This document shows positions 34,787-44,081 of a stretch of DNA of 64,000 nt, piece after piece (the stretch's first letter is position 1; the number at the start of each line of letters is the position of its first letter). Source of the stretch: Brevibacterium album DSM 18261 (GTDB lineage: Bacteria > Actinomycetota > Actinomycetes > Actinomycetales > Brevibacteriaceae); assembly GCF_000426445.1 (NCBI RefSeq), contig NZ_AUFJ01000009.1:855156-919155 (forward strand). The letters run 5' to 3'. Under the pieces are notes generated by a model, which worked only from the letters and a program-made list of their open reading frames with translations, was not told the DNA's origin and did not search any database. The translations under genes were made by a program, and so were the position numbers.

Positions 34787-36237
34787 GCTCCCCCGACGGT
34801 TCGGGGTCCCCCCGTCCCCGCATCCGCAAGGCGCACAGCGACCACACTGCGTTCAGCACACCCGTGCCGAGCGGTTCCGGCGCCTCCGGCCCATGGCCAG
34901 CGGCCGCAGGCCACGGCGGCGCGAGTGCCCCAGGCGCGGGGTCCACGGGCTCGGCACCGGCGGCCGCCGCTCATGCGGGGCCGGGCACCGCGGGCTCCAG
35001 CGCCGGAGTGCCTGCACCGTCCGGCTCGCCCTTCGCGTGGGCCGGCCCCGCGAGCGCGTCCCAGGCCGGTCGCGACCGACCGGTCACAGCGCACGACGGC
35101 ACGCCAATCGCCGCGTCCGATCCCGGCACGGCGGGATTCTGGTACGGTCCGGACGCCGTCCTCCGCTACCGCGGGACCGACGGCCTCGAGTACTTCCTGC
35201 GCGACGACCTGCACTACCTGCCCCTGAGCGCGCTGACCGCGGCCGATCTGCAGGCCGCTGCCGCCGCGGGCGTCCCCTTCGCCTCGGCTGCGCCACCGGG
35301 AGCGCCGCCGCACCCGGGGCAGTCGCCCTCCGCCGCCGACGACCACTCCACGTACTACGAGTACATCGCGCACCATTCGGGCAGGACGCCCACGGTGCCC
35401 TCTGCCGGACCGCGGACCGGCCAGGGAGGCGGTGCCGCCGGTGCGGGCAGCGTGCCCGGGGGCGGCTCGGACGACGGCGCATTCGGCACGGCCGGGACAG
35501 GACCTCACGGCGCTGCCGGCCTCTCCGCACAGCCGTACGGCTCCGGAGAGCAGGGCCCCGGGAAGTACGGACCGCAGCCGTACGGACAGTACGGGGCACA
35601 GACGCACGCTGCGGCGCCGGGCAGTGACGCGCATGCTCCGCAGGAACGGCGCGCCAGGAGGCGCGGGGTCGTGTGGGGCCTCGTGGGCTTCGGCCTCGTC
35701 GTCGTGGTCGCAGCCGCACTCGGCCTGGTCCTCGGCAGCCCCGGGGGCGGCATGCAGGCCACGGAGCTCGACCCGCCCGCCGCGGAGGAGACGGAGAAGA
35801 GCTCCGACAGCCCGCGCCCCGAGCCCTCCGAGGGCGGCGGCAGCACCGCTCCGGCTCCGCCTGCGGAACAGCTCGACGCCCATGTCGCCGAGGGGACGCG
35901 CATCGCCGAGGCCGAGCTCGCCGAGACCTGGGTGGTCCAGCTCAGTGCCAAGAAGCCCGGGCTCGAGACCAGCGGGCAGACGTGGACGGAAGCGGCCATC
36001 CTCGCCGAGTTCGAGGAGAACAGGCGGCGGTACCCCGAGGCCGTCATGCTGTGGAGCGGCGACTGGCAGAGCTTCAAGATGGGCGACTACTGGATCACCG
36101 TGCTCGCCGAGCCCTACGACAGCCCCGAGGACGCCCTCGCGAAGTGCACCTCCCTCGGGATCGACCGCGACAACTGCTATGCGAAGAAGCTCTCGACCGT
36201 CGAGGGCCCCGAGGACACGACCCGGCTCAACGACTGA
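34783..36237 (+). CDS. Membrane-anchored protein with extracytoplasmic SPOR-like domain
   Basis: 484 residues from GTG 34783 (GTG 34741 is an alternative). The first 290 residues are Pro/Ala/Gly-rich and disordered, apart from a short ordered stretch near 115-150 (GFWYGPDAVLRYRG). One membrane helix at about 293-315 is preceded by RRARRRG, placing the N-terminus inside. The outer part has a Glu/Ser/Pro spacer and a C-terminal domain (about 390-475) with ETWVVQLSAKKPG, ILAEFEENRRRYP and DYWITVLAEPYDSPEDALAKC, which resembles SPOR peptidoglycan-binding repeats. Probably an envelope protein; function unknown. Confidence 0.65.
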   Translation: MSSPDGSGSPRPRIRKAHSDHTAFSTPVPSGSGASGPWPAAAGHGGASAPGAGSTGSAPAAAAHAGPGTAGSSAGVPAPSGSPFAWAGPASASQAGRDRPVTAHDGTPIAASDPGTAGFWYGPDAVLRYRGTDGLEYFLRDDLHYLPLSALTAADLQAAAAAGVPFASAAPPGAPPHPGQSPSAADDHSTYYEYIAHHSGRTPTVPSAGPRTGQGGGAAGAGSVPGGGSDDGAFGTAGTGPHGAAGLSAQPYGSGEQGPGKYGPQPYGQYGAQTHAAAPGSDAHAPQERRARRRGVVWGLVGFGLVVVVAAALGLVLGSPGGGMQATELDPPAAEETEKSSDSPRPEPSEGGGSTAPAPPAEQLDAHVAEGTRIAEAELAETWVVQLSAKKPGLETSGQTWTEAAILAEFEENRRRYPEAVMLWSGDWQSFKMGDYWITVLAEPYDSPEDALAKCTSLGIDRDNCYAKKLSTVEGPEDTTRLND

Positions 36238-36356
36238 GCGCGGAACCCGGAGCAGCCAGGAGCGCAGCTCCGCCCCGACGTTCGCGAAAGCTCAGCATCT
36301 GCACGCAACAGCGTGACCCTCCTGAGGACTCGCGGTGGGACAGCCCCGATGACCGC

Positions 36357-36402
36357 GAAAGCTCGGGTGCGCCGCGCACTTGCGCGATGCACCCGAGCTT
36401 TC
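36357..36402. terminator. Bidirectional terminator hairpin
   Basis: GAAAGCTCGGGTGC pairs with GCACCCGAGCTTTC over an 18-base loop that itself can pair, between convergent genes. Confidence 0.75.
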
Positions 36403-36444
36403 ATGCTCACGAGGTTATGCGAACTGCGCGTGAGCGGTGAGCGC

Positions 36445-37953
36445 TCAGTCCAGGAGCACCGTGGGATCCTCGAGGGCATCGGCGACATCGCGGAGGAACT
36501 TCGAGATCGTCTCGCCGTCCACCACGCGGTGGTCGGCCGAGACGGCCAGCGTCATGACCTCGCGCGCGACGATCTCGTCGTCCACCACCCACGGCTTCTT
36601 CACGATCCGCCCAGCGGCCACGATCGCGGTCTCGCCCGGGTTGATGATGGGCGTGCCCCAGTCCACCCCGAACACACCCACATTGGTCACGGTGATGGTG
36701 CCTCCGGCCTGGGCGGCGGGGGTCGTCCTGCCCGCCCGCGCCGTCTCCACGAGCTCGCCGAGCTCCAGCGCGAGCTGCGCGAGGCCGAGCTCATCCGCGT
36801 CCTTGATGTTGGGCACGAGCAGACCCCGCGGCGTGGCCGCGGCGATCCCCAGGTTCACGTAGTTCCGCACCGTGATCGTCTCGCCGTCGAGGCGCGCGTT
36901 CATGTGCGGATGCCTCCGCGCCGCCCACGCCACCGCCTTGGCGATGATGAGCAGCGGCGAGACCCGGACCTCGGCACCCAGACGCTTGGTGGCCTTGAGT
37001 CTGCGGACGAGGTCCATCATGCCGGTGACGTCGATCTCGACGCCCTCGGTGACGTGCGGCGCGGTGAACGCGGAGCTCACCATCGCATTCGCCATGACCT
37101 TGCGCACACCCTTGAGCGGCACCTGCTCCTCGCGCGCGGCAGTCGGCCGTACGGCGCCGCCGAGGCCTGAGCCCGTTCCCGAGGCCTGTGCGCCTGCACC
37201 CGCGCCGCTGAGTCCTGCACCCGCCGCGGGAGCCGATTCCCCCGCCTCGGGAGCGGCGGCGACACCGGGCTGGGGCCCGGCCGCCTCGGCGAAGGAGCGC
37301 AGATCAGCGCGCGTGACCTCGCCGCGCTCACCCGTCGCAGGCACGGCCGCCAGGTCGATGCCGAGATCCTTCGCGAGCTTGCGCACGGGCGGCTTCGCGA
37401 GCGGCCGGGAGGCGGCGACGTCGGCACCCGCGGACGCAGGCGCCGAGGCGGCCTCACTCGCGGCCTGTGCTCCGGCGAGGGCCGAAGCAGCACCGGCGGC
37501 GCCCGCGGCAGAGGCCTCGGCGGGCTTCCTGCGCGGACGGCGCTTCGAGGAGCCGCTCACGGCGCCGTAGCCCACCAGGGTGGCCCCTGAGGCGGCTTCG
37601 TCGGCGGCCGGTGCGGCATCGCCTGCGCCCGTGGACGCGGCCGCGTCGCCCTCGTCCCCGGCGACCGCCTCGGCGGCGGGCATGTCCGGACCGCCCGCGG
37701 TTCCCTGCGTGTCCACATCCGCGCCGAAGCGCACGATGGGCGAGCCCACGTCCACGGTGTCGCCCTCGGCGACGAGCAGCTCGGCGATGACCCCCGCCTG
37801 CGGGCTGGGCAGCTCCACGAGCGATTTGGCGGTCTCGATCTCGACGAGGATCTGGTTGACGGTCACGGTGTCGCCCTCGGCGACCTTCCACGCGACGATA
37901 TCTGCTTCGGTGAGGCCCTCCCCCGGATCGGGGAGGAGGAAGACGTCAGACAT
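36445..37953 (-). CDS. Dihydrolipoamide acyltransferase E2 (branched-chain 2-oxoacid dehydrogenase type)
   Basis: 502 residues. Single lipoyl domain (1-80) with the modified lysine K43 in EIETAKSLVELPSP; Ala-rich linkers; peripheral-subunit-binding domain PPVRKLAKDLGIDLAAV (about 190-225); catalytic domain from about 280 with SADHRVVDGETI near the C-terminus supplying the His and Asp. Transfers acyl groups to CoA in the E1-E2-E3 complex. Last gene of the E1alpha-E1beta-E2 operon; no E3 here. The set fits Bkd more than Pdh but acetoin or pyruvate use is not excluded. Confidence 0.9.
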   Translation of the reverse strand: MSDVFLLPDPGEGLTEADIVAWKVAEGDTVTVNQILVEIETAKSLVELPSPQAGVIAELLVAEGDTVDVGSPIVRFGADVDTQGTAGGPDMPAAEAVAGDEGDAAASTGAGDAAPAADEAASGATLVGYGAVSGSSKRRPRRKPAEASAAGAAGAASALAGAQAASEAASAPASAGADVAASRPLAKPPVRKLAKDLGIDLAAVPATGERGEVTRADLRSFAEAAGPQPGVAAAPEAGESAPAAGAGLSGAGAGAQASGTGSGLGGAVRPTAAREEQVPLKGVRKVMANAMVSSAFTAPHVTEGVEIDVTGMMDLVRRLKATKRLGAEVRVSPLLIIAKAVAWAARRHPHMNARLDGETITVRNYVNLGIAAATPRGLLVPNIKDADELGLAQLALELGELVETARAGRTTPAAQAGGTITVTNVGVFGVDWGTPIINPGETAIVAAGRIVKKPWVVDDEIVAREVMTLAVSADHRVVDGETISKFLRDVADALEDPTVLLD

Positions 37954-37962
37954 GGGGTCCTT

Positions 37963-38967
37963 TCAGCAGTCCAGCGCGCGGTCGACGGCGTCGAGGATGC
38001 GGTCGAGGTCCGGCAGGTAGTGGCTCTCCAGCTTGGACGGCGGGTACGGCGAGTGGAACCCGCCCACGCGCAGCACCGGGGACTCCAGGTGGAAGAAGCA
38101 GCGTTCGGTGATCCGGGCCGCGATCTCCGCACCGAGCCCCAGGAACACGGGCGCTTCGTGTGCGACGACGAGACGGCCGGTGCGCCTGACCGAGTCCTCG
38201 AGGGTGTCGAAGTCGACCGGGCTGAGGCTGCGCAGGTCGATGACCTCGACGCTTGCGCCCTCCTCGGCCTTGGCGGCGGCGACGTCGAGCGCGGTGGGCA
38301 CGAGCGGTCCGTAGGCCAGCAGCGTGAGGTCCGTGCCCGGACGCACGATCTGTGCGGACCCGCCCACGAGCCCGCGGTCGGCGGTGTCGACCTCGCCCTT
38401 CATCCAGTAGCGGCGCTTGGGCTCGAAGAACATCACGGGATCCTCGGAGCGGACGGCCTCCTGGATCATCCAGTAGGCGTCGTGCGCGTTCGCGGGTGTC
38501 ATGAGGCGCAGACCCGCGTGGTGGGCGAAGACCGCCTCGGGGCTCTCCGAGTGGTGCTCGGGGGAGCCGATCCCGCCGCCGTAGGGCACGCGGATGACGA
38601 GCGGGACGTTCTCCCTGCCCGCGGTGCGCGCGTTGAGCTTCGCGACCTGGGTGACGATCTGGTCGTACGCGGGGAAGATGAAGGCGTCGAACTGGATCTC
38701 GATCACGGGTCGGTAGCCCCGGATCGCCATGCCGATCGAGGTGCCCACGATGCCGGACTCCGCGAGCGGGGAGTCGATGACGCGGCGCTCCCCGAAGTCC
38801 TTCTGGAGGCCCTCCGTCACGCGGAAGACGCCGCCGAGCTTTCCGATGTCCTCCCCGATGAGCACCACCTTCGGATCGTCCTCCATCGCCTTGCGCAGGC
38901 CCGCCGTGATGGCCTTGGCCAGCGGCATCGTCTGCACGGAGGTGCTCTGTTCAGCTGTGGTCGTCAC
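37963..38967 (-). CDS. 2-oxoacid dehydrogenase E1 beta subunit
   Basis: 334 residues from a GTG in the E1alpha-E1beta gap; the open frame upstream is spurious. Family motifs: VVLIGEDIGKLGGVFRVTEGL, SPLAESGIVGTSIGMA, EIQFDAFIFPAYDQI and PYGGGIGSPEHHSESPEA. Pairs with E1alpha to form the ThDP-dependent decarboxylase; sequence is of the branched-chain (BkdB) type. Confidence 0.93.
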   Translation of the reverse strand: MTTTAEQSTSVQTMPLAKAITAGLRKAMEDDPKVVLIGEDIGKLGGVFRVTEGLQKDFGERRVIDSPLAESGIVGTSIGMAIRGYRPVIEIQFDAFIFPAYDQIVTQVAKLNARTAGRENVPLVIRVPYGGGIGSPEHHSESPEAVFAHHAGLRLMTPANAHDAYWMIQEAVRSEDPVMFFEPKRRYWMKGEVDTADRGLVGGSAQIVRPGTDLTLLAYGPLVPTALDVAAAKAEEGASVEVIDLRSLSPVDFDTLEDSVRRTGRLVVAHEAPVFLGLGAEIAARITERCFFHLESPVLRVGGFHSPYPPSKLESHYLPDLDRILDAVDRALDC

Positions 38968-38972
38968 GTCCG

Positions 38973-40121
38973 TCAGCCCCTCCCGTCTGCATCGGCGAAC
39001 GAGTCCAGATAGGCGAGGTACTCCTCGCGCTCGGCCTCGACCAGCGAGTGCGGCTCGCGGTACACGTGCGCGAACAGCGATGCGACCTCCGGCGCCTGCA
39101 TCTCCACGCAGGCGGCGCGGATGCGCGCGGCCAGCTGGTCGGCCTCCGCATCGACGGCGGCGAACTCGTCCTTGCTCACCCCCTCGTTCAGCAGGTAGCG
39201 GCGCACGCGGGCGATGGGATCCTTGGCCGCCCAGGCCTCGGTCTCCGCCCCGCTGCGGTAGCGCGTGGGGTCGTCCGCCGTGGTGTGCGCGCCCATGCGG
39301 TAGGTGAACGCCTCGATGAGCATGGGGCCGTTGCCGGCGCGGATCGAGTCCGCGCTCGCACGCGCCACGGCGTAGGAGGCGAGGACGTCGTTGCCGTCCA
39401 CGCGGATGCCGGGCACGCCGAACCCGCGGCCGCGGGTGAACAGCGGCGCCGGGGTCTGGACGTCCGTGGGCTCCGAGATGGCCCACTGGTTGTTCTGGCA
39501 GTAGAAGAGCACCGGGGCGTTGAATGCGCCCGCGAAGGTGAGCCCCTCCGAGACATCGCCCTGCGAGGAGGCGCCGTCGCCGAAGCACGCGACCGCGATC
39601 GAATCGCGCTCGAGATCGCCGGTGCCCACATCGCCGTCCAGCTGGATGCCCATCCCGTAGCCCGTGGCGTGCAGCACCTGGGAGCCGATGACGATGGTGT
39701 ACGTGTGGAAGCGGTTCTCCTGCGGATCCCAGCCGCCGTGCGTCTGGCCGCGGAACATCCCCAGCAGCTGGACGGGGTCGATCCCGCGCGTCCAGGCGAG
39801 TCCGTGCTCGCGGTAGGTGGGGAAGACGAAGTCCTGGGGCCGCAGCGCGCGGCCGAGGCCGATCTGCGCGGCCTCCTGGCCCTGGCAGGGCGCCCACAGG
39901 CCCAGCTGGCCCTGGCGCTGGAGTGCATTCCCCTCGGCGTCCACCCGGCGGACGAGGACCATGTCGCGGTAGAAGCCGAAGAGGTCCTGGGTCGTGAGCT
40001 CGGCGGCGAAGGCGTCGTACTCGCCGGAGCTGACGCGCTCCCCCTCGGGGGTGAGCATCTGGATCATGCGCGGATCAACCTGCCTCTTCGCAGCCGATCC
40101 CGCAGTAAGGTCGGATGTCAT
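38973..40121 (-). CDS. 2-oxoacid dehydrogenase E1 alpha subunit
   Basis: 382 residues. ThDP-binding GDGASSQGDVSEG and the NNQWAIS end of the motif; VFPTYREHGLAWTRG and the phosphorylation-loop-like RMGAHTTADDPTRYR are conserved. First gene of the operon. A perfect ATTGTG-gtca-CACAAT dyad lies about 100 bases upstream and may bind a Bkd/Lrp-type regulator. Confidence 0.93.
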   Translation of the reverse strand: MTSDLTAGSAAKRQVDPRMIQMLTPEGERVSSGEYDAFAAELTTQDLFGFYRDMVLVRRVDAEGNALQRQGQLGLWAPCQGQEAAQIGLGRALRPQDFVFPTYREHGLAWTRGIDPVQLLGMFRGQTHGGWDPQENRFHTYTIVIGSQVLHATGYGMGIQLDGDVGTGDLERDSIAVACFGDGASSQGDVSEGLTFAGAFNAPVLFYCQNNQWAISEPTDVQTPAPLFTRGRGFGVPGIRVDGNDVLASYAVARASADSIRAGNGPMLIEAFTYRMGAHTTADDPTRYRSGAETEAWAAKDPIARVRRYLLNEGVSKDEFAAVDAEADQLAARIRAACVEMQAPEVASLFAHVYREPHSLVEAEREEYLAYLDSFADADGRG

Positions 40122-40222
40122 CGTGTACTCCTCATCAGCGTGTTCGCGCCCGGGTGCGGGCTCGAAACGGTCGATGGCGGGATCCCCGCGGATCTGCGGT
40201 GACCCCTCGTGATGTGTTTCAC

Positions 40223-40238
40223 ATTGTGGTCACACAAT
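40223..40238. promoter_or_regulatory. Inverted repeat ATTGTG-gtca-CACAAT upstream of E1alpha
   Basis: Perfect 6-4-6 dyad 102 bases before the E1alpha start, in the only AT-rich part of a 459-base gap (40122-40580) that otherwise holds only the terminator below and no gene I can support. Confidence 0.45.
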
Positions 40239-40527
40239 ACCCTCGCGCCCGGGCCGTGCCAAACTGCGCGCCCCTCCGGTCCCGGCAGGCCGCACGGACC
40301 CGGCCGGGGCCGAAACCGGGCTGGCCCGACTCGGCCGAGAGGGCATCCGCCGTCTCGTTCTGACTTCGACGCTAGGCGCGGCGCGCGGACGTGTGGAGAG
40401 TGAGCACAGCCCTGGGCGGAGGCAGGTGGGTTCGAGCACAAGAGCTCCGACGTCATAGTTTTACGTCCGAGTATTCGCAGGTGAGAAGCGTGGATGCCGA
40501 TTCTGCGCGGTGGGTCGCCCGGACGCA

Positions 40528-40571
40528 CGAGGGGCCGACCCCGTGCCAGCCGCACCGGAATCGGCCCCTCG
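40528..40571 (-). terminator. Intrinsic terminator of the ThDP-enzyme gene
   Basis: CGAGGGGCCGA pairs with TCGGCCCCTCG across a 22-base loop, 10 bases past the stop codon. Confidence 0.7.
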
Positions 40572-40580
40572 GACACCCCC

Positions 40581-42257
40581 TCAGTCCAGAGGGACCACGG
40601 CCGGGTGCCGCGAGACCTTATGCGGATCGACCATGACCTCGATGACCAGGGGGAGCCCGGCCTCGGCGGGCGTGCGCCCCGCCGCGAGCGCCTCCGCGGC
40701 CTCGCGCACGCGCCCGGCGACGGTCTCCAGCTCCTCCCGGCTCGTCACCTTCACCCCGTGCGCGCCCAGGCCCTGGGCGACGGCGGCGAAGGACGACCAC
40801 GGGATGAAGGAGGTCTCCGCCTTCGATCCCACGCCCAGGAGCTTGGCGTACTCCGCGCCGTAGCACTCGTCGTTGAGGACCACGGAGATGAGCGGCAGGC
40901 CGTGGCGCACCGCCGTGTTCACCTCGATGAGGCCCTGCATCGAACCCCCGTCGCCGGCCCACACCAGGGTGGGGACGTCGCTGCGAGCAGCAGCGGCCCC
41001 GATTCCCGTCGCGATGCCCAGGCCGATCGCACCGAAGTAGCCCGCATAGGCCCAGCGGCTGGGATCCACCGTGGTGTGCGGCCAGACGGAGTAGGTGAAG
41101 CGGCCCACATCGGAGACCTGCTGCGCCTTCGCACCCACGGCCTCGGACAGGGTGAGCGCGACCTCGCGCATGTCCACGAAGCCGTCGCCCGTGTGCGGAC
41201 GGAAGAGGTCCTTCGCTTCCCGCCCGGGGCGCTCCAGCAGCTCCGTGAGGTGCGCCGGCACGGTCTCGCGCTCCAGACCGGCCTCCTGCACCATCTCCAG
41301 CAGCGCCTCGGCGGTGGCCTTCGCGTCACCCACGACGCCCAGGGCGATGGGGCCGAACTTGCCCAGCGCGTCCGGGTCGATGTCGCTCTGGATGACGTGC
41401 TTGCCGCGGAGCAGCTCGTACGAGTCCGTCTGCCAGTTGTTGAGCGAGGCGCCGAAGCTCATGAGGACGTCCGCACCGCCCATGTGCTCGTAGGCCGCCG
41501 GGGTGGAGAGGCTGCCGTGGATGCCGAGGTTCTCCGGCTCGCCCAGGAACAGGTCCTTCGCCGCGAGCGAGGTGAGCACAGGGGCGCCGAGAGCGCGGGC
41601 GAGCGCGAGGATCGCATCGCGAGCACCCGCGCGCACCGCGCCCAGGCCCGCCAGCAGGAAGGGCCGCTTGGCCCCCAGGAGCGCGCCGAGGGCCTCGTCG
41701 AGGACGTCCGGGTCCGGTGCAACCGCCTGCCGGGGCAGCGCGGTGCGGACGGGTGCGCGATCCTCGGCCTCCTGCCCGATGAGCGGGAACGGGATGTCCA
41801 GGAGGACGGGCTGGGAGGTCGCGGTGGTGTGGACGAAGGCCTTGGCCATCGTCTCCACGAGGCCGGAGGCGGTGAGCACGCGCTCGTAGCGCGCTCCGGC
41901 CAGCCGCGCGAAGCCCTCCGTGTCCGCGTACTGGAAGTGCTCGTTGGCGGCGGGGGTGTCGCCGGCGATGAGGACGAGCGGCGTCTTCGCCCGCACCGCC
42001 TCCGTGAGAGCGGTGAGGGTGTTGGTGAGGGCCGGGCCGAAGGTCACGGTCGCCACCCCGGGCCTGCCGGTCATGCGTGCCCAGCCGTCGGCCATCGAGA
42101 CGCTGCCGCCCTCGAGCGCGGCCGCGATGTAGTTCCCCTCGTGGCGCTCGATGAACGCGCCGAGGTAGGCGAGATTGGCGTCTCCCATGAGGCCGAACAC
42201 CGGATCGCCCGACCTCTCGCGCGCCAGGAAGGAGGCGATGACTTCGAAGACCTTCAC
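40581..42257 (-). CDS. Thiamine-diphosphate enzyme, acetolactate synthase/benzoylformate decarboxylase-like
   Basis: 558 residues from GTG 42257. Three-domain ThDP enzyme: N-terminal domain with the activating Glu in AAALEGGSVSMADGWAR (about 48), central FAD-like domain, C-terminal ThDP motif WAGDGGSMQGLIEVN with VLND. No small regulatory subunit is adjacent, so it is more likely a catabolic or decarboxylating member than biosynthetic IlvB. Monocistronic. Confidence 0.85.
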   Translation of the reverse strand: MKVFEVIASFLARERSGDPVFGLMGDANLAYLGAFIERHEGNYIAAALEGGSVSMADGWARMTGRPGVATVTFGPALTNTLTALTEAVRAKTPLVLIAGDTPAANEHFQYADTEGFARLAGARYERVLTASGLVETMAKAFVHTTATSQPVLLDIPFPLIGQEAEDRAPVRTALPRQAVAPDPDVLDEALGALLGAKRPFLLAGLGAVRAGARDAILALARALGAPVLTSLAAKDLFLGEPENLGIHGSLSTPAAYEHMGGADVLMSFGASLNNWQTDSYELLRGKHVIQSDIDPDALGKFGPIALGVVGDAKATAEALLEMVQEAGLERETVPAHLTELLERPGREAKDLFRPHTGDGFVDMREVALTLSEAVGAKAQQVSDVGRFTYSVWPHTTVDPSRWAYAGYFGAIGLGIATGIGAAAARSDVPTLVWAGDGGSMQGLIEVNTAVRHGLPLISVVLNDECYGAEYAKLLGVGSKAETSFIPWSSFAAVAQGLGAHGVKVTSREELETVAGRVREAAEALAAGRTPAEAGLPLVIEVMVDPHKVSRHPAVVPLD

Positions 42258-42464
42258 GTGAGAACCCCTTTGTTCTGCTGCAGCCCCGCCCCGCCGCGGG
42301 GGCCGATGCGCTGCAGTGCCGATGTGCTGGTGCGCCTGTGCGCCGTGCATCGTGCGGCCCGTACGGTCCGCTGCGCCCGCCTCCCAGTATTCCGATCACC
42401 GGGGGTCCTGTCGAACGATCGTCCAGGAACTGGAATCGAGGCGGATCGCGTGGCCCAGCTCGCA

Positions 42465-44081
42465 TCATCCCCGCTCCCCCTCGAAGTCGTGCGTGCCGCC
42501 CACCTCCCCGGAGAAGAAGTCCGCATTGCGCTCGCGCCAGGCCGTGAGCGCGGGCTCCCCGCCGCTCTCCAGGTCCTCGATGGTGTGGCTGTAGAGCTCG
42601 CCGCCGTGCGCGTACAGGGGGCGCGACAGCTGCGCATCGATCGCCTCGGCGTCCTTGCCCTCTGCGGCCAGCCGCTCCCGCAGCGCTTCCTCATCGAGGT
42701 CCGCGGTCACAGTGGTCCAGTGCCGCCCATCAGGGTTCCCGTCGCCGTCGAGCAGCGGCACGAGGTCCTGGCGGTGCTCGACGGAGAGCGTGTCCACCTC
42801 GGCCGGCACCGCGAAATCGGAGACCGGCGAACCCACTGTGAATAGCGCGGAGACGTCGTAGTCCTCCCGGAACTCCTCGTCCTCGAGGAGCGAGGCCGCG
42901 ACGATCCCGCCCTGCGAATAGCCCACCATCATGACCTCCTGCCCTCCGCGCACGCCGGCTCTGCGCATCGCCTGGCGCACGGTCTCGTGCTGGGCGGAGC
43001 TCCTGCCCGAGGCCGTCTCGAGGTTCGAGGCCATATCGGTGGTGGCCCGCCCCGGCCGCAGCGCGCCCGAGGTGGTCGCGGGCACGTACACGATCCACCG
43101 CGGTCCGCCGGAGCCGCGAATCTGCTCGACCCGCACCTGCCCGTTGTCGAGCCCACGGGAACGGGACCACTGCCGCTGCCACAGCTCCCACACCCCGCGC
43201 GGAGCGTGCGAGGCAGGCGGCGTGGCCCCCGGCACGCGGCTCACATTCACCGCGGGGGCGTGCGCACCGGCGCGCAGCGACTGCTCGCCGAACAGGCCCA
43301 GCCCGCTCGCCCCCACCAGCAGCAGGCCGGTCAGCGTCTGCGAGTCGCGCGGCAGGAGCTCGGAGTCCACCGGCACGGGTATCGCCGTGGGTGGATGGCC
43401 CAGGAGGCCCGCGACGAATCCCGGCAGCGCGTGGTCGATGATCGTCTCCGTGAGCTCGGGGTGCTCACCGGCCCAGTGAGCGGCCCGGGATCCGACCTCG
43501 GCAGCCCATCCCGTGACGGCCTCGGCGCCGTGCTCCACCAGTGTCTCCGTATCGATGCCGAAGGCCTCGTCGATCGCGTCGACGAGGCCCGCCTCCTGTG
43601 CTGCGACCCGTCCCGCCTCCGCCGCGGTCCGACCGCCGAGGATCATCCCGGCGGCACCGGCGATGACGAGCACTCCTGCGGGGGTGAGCGCGAGGGCCCG
43701 GACGGCGTTGCCCAGGTATGCGGCTCCCGCACTGACGGCGAGCTCGAAGGAGCGGACGACGACGGCCTCGGTCGTCTCATAGGCCCGGACGCTCGCGTGC
43801 ACCGCGAGGGCCGTCCCGCGCAGACGGACGTCCGCCCCGGCCGCGGCGAGGAGGAAGCGCGCGCACGCGGCCTCTGCCCGCGCGCCGGTCGCCGGTGAGA
43901 GCACGCCGGCCAGTGCCCCGAGGTCGAGCGCGGGCAGGAAGAGCATGCCGAGGAGGTCCTCGAGCTCGCAGGCCACCTGTTCCAGTGCATCGGCCGAGGC
44001 GCGGAGATCCTCGAGCTGAGCAGTCACACCGTGCGGGCCTCCCGTGACCACGACCTCCTGCGAGTGCGAGGGCACCGTCAT
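42465..44081 (-). CDS. ESX-like helical N-terminus fused to alpha/beta hydrolase (PE-PPE/lipase-like)
   Basis: 538 residues. Residues about 20-110 are helical and resemble WXG100/LXG-type modules; a hydrophobic Ala/Gly segment follows (about 125-160), and the C-terminal half (about 320-530) has an alpha/beta-hydrolase with the nucleophile elbow GYSQGG (Ser near 393), with Asp and His candidates later (DLVPLLDGDG; LYSHTIED). No signal peptide. Last of three overlapping genes (ATGA overlap with the next). Reminiscent of secreted esterases of type VII systems, but no ESX machinery is in the window. Confidence 0.65.
   Translation of the reverse strand: MTVPSHSQEVVVTGGPHGVTAQLEDLRASADALEQVACELEDLLGMLFLPALDLGALAGVLSPATGARAEAACARFLLAAAGADVRLRGTALAVHASVRAYETTEAVVVRSFELAVSAGAAYLGNAVRALALTPAGVLVIAGAAGMILGGRTAAEAGRVAAQEAGLVDAIDEAFGIDTETLVEHGAEAVTGWAAEVGSRAAHWAGEHPELTETIIDHALPGFVAGLLGHPPTAIPVPVDSELLPRDSQTLTGLLLVGASGLGLFGEQSLRAGAHAPAVNVSRVPGATPPASHAPRGVWELWQRQWSRSRGLDNGQVRVEQIRGSGGPRWIVYVPATTSGALRPGRATTDMASNLETASGRSSAQHETVRQAMRRAGVRGGQEVMMVGYSQGGIVAASLLEDEEFREDYDVSALFTVGSPVSDFAVPAEVDTLSVEHRQDLVPLLDGDGNPDGRHWTTVTADLDEEALRERLAAEGKDAEAIDAQLSRPLYAHGGELYSHTIEDLESGGEPALTAWRERNADFFSGEVGGTHDFEGERG

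Noticed and set aside
40494..42845. 783-codon plus-strand open frame over the ThDP enzyme
   Set aside because: Antisense shadow; lacks ribosome site and domain.
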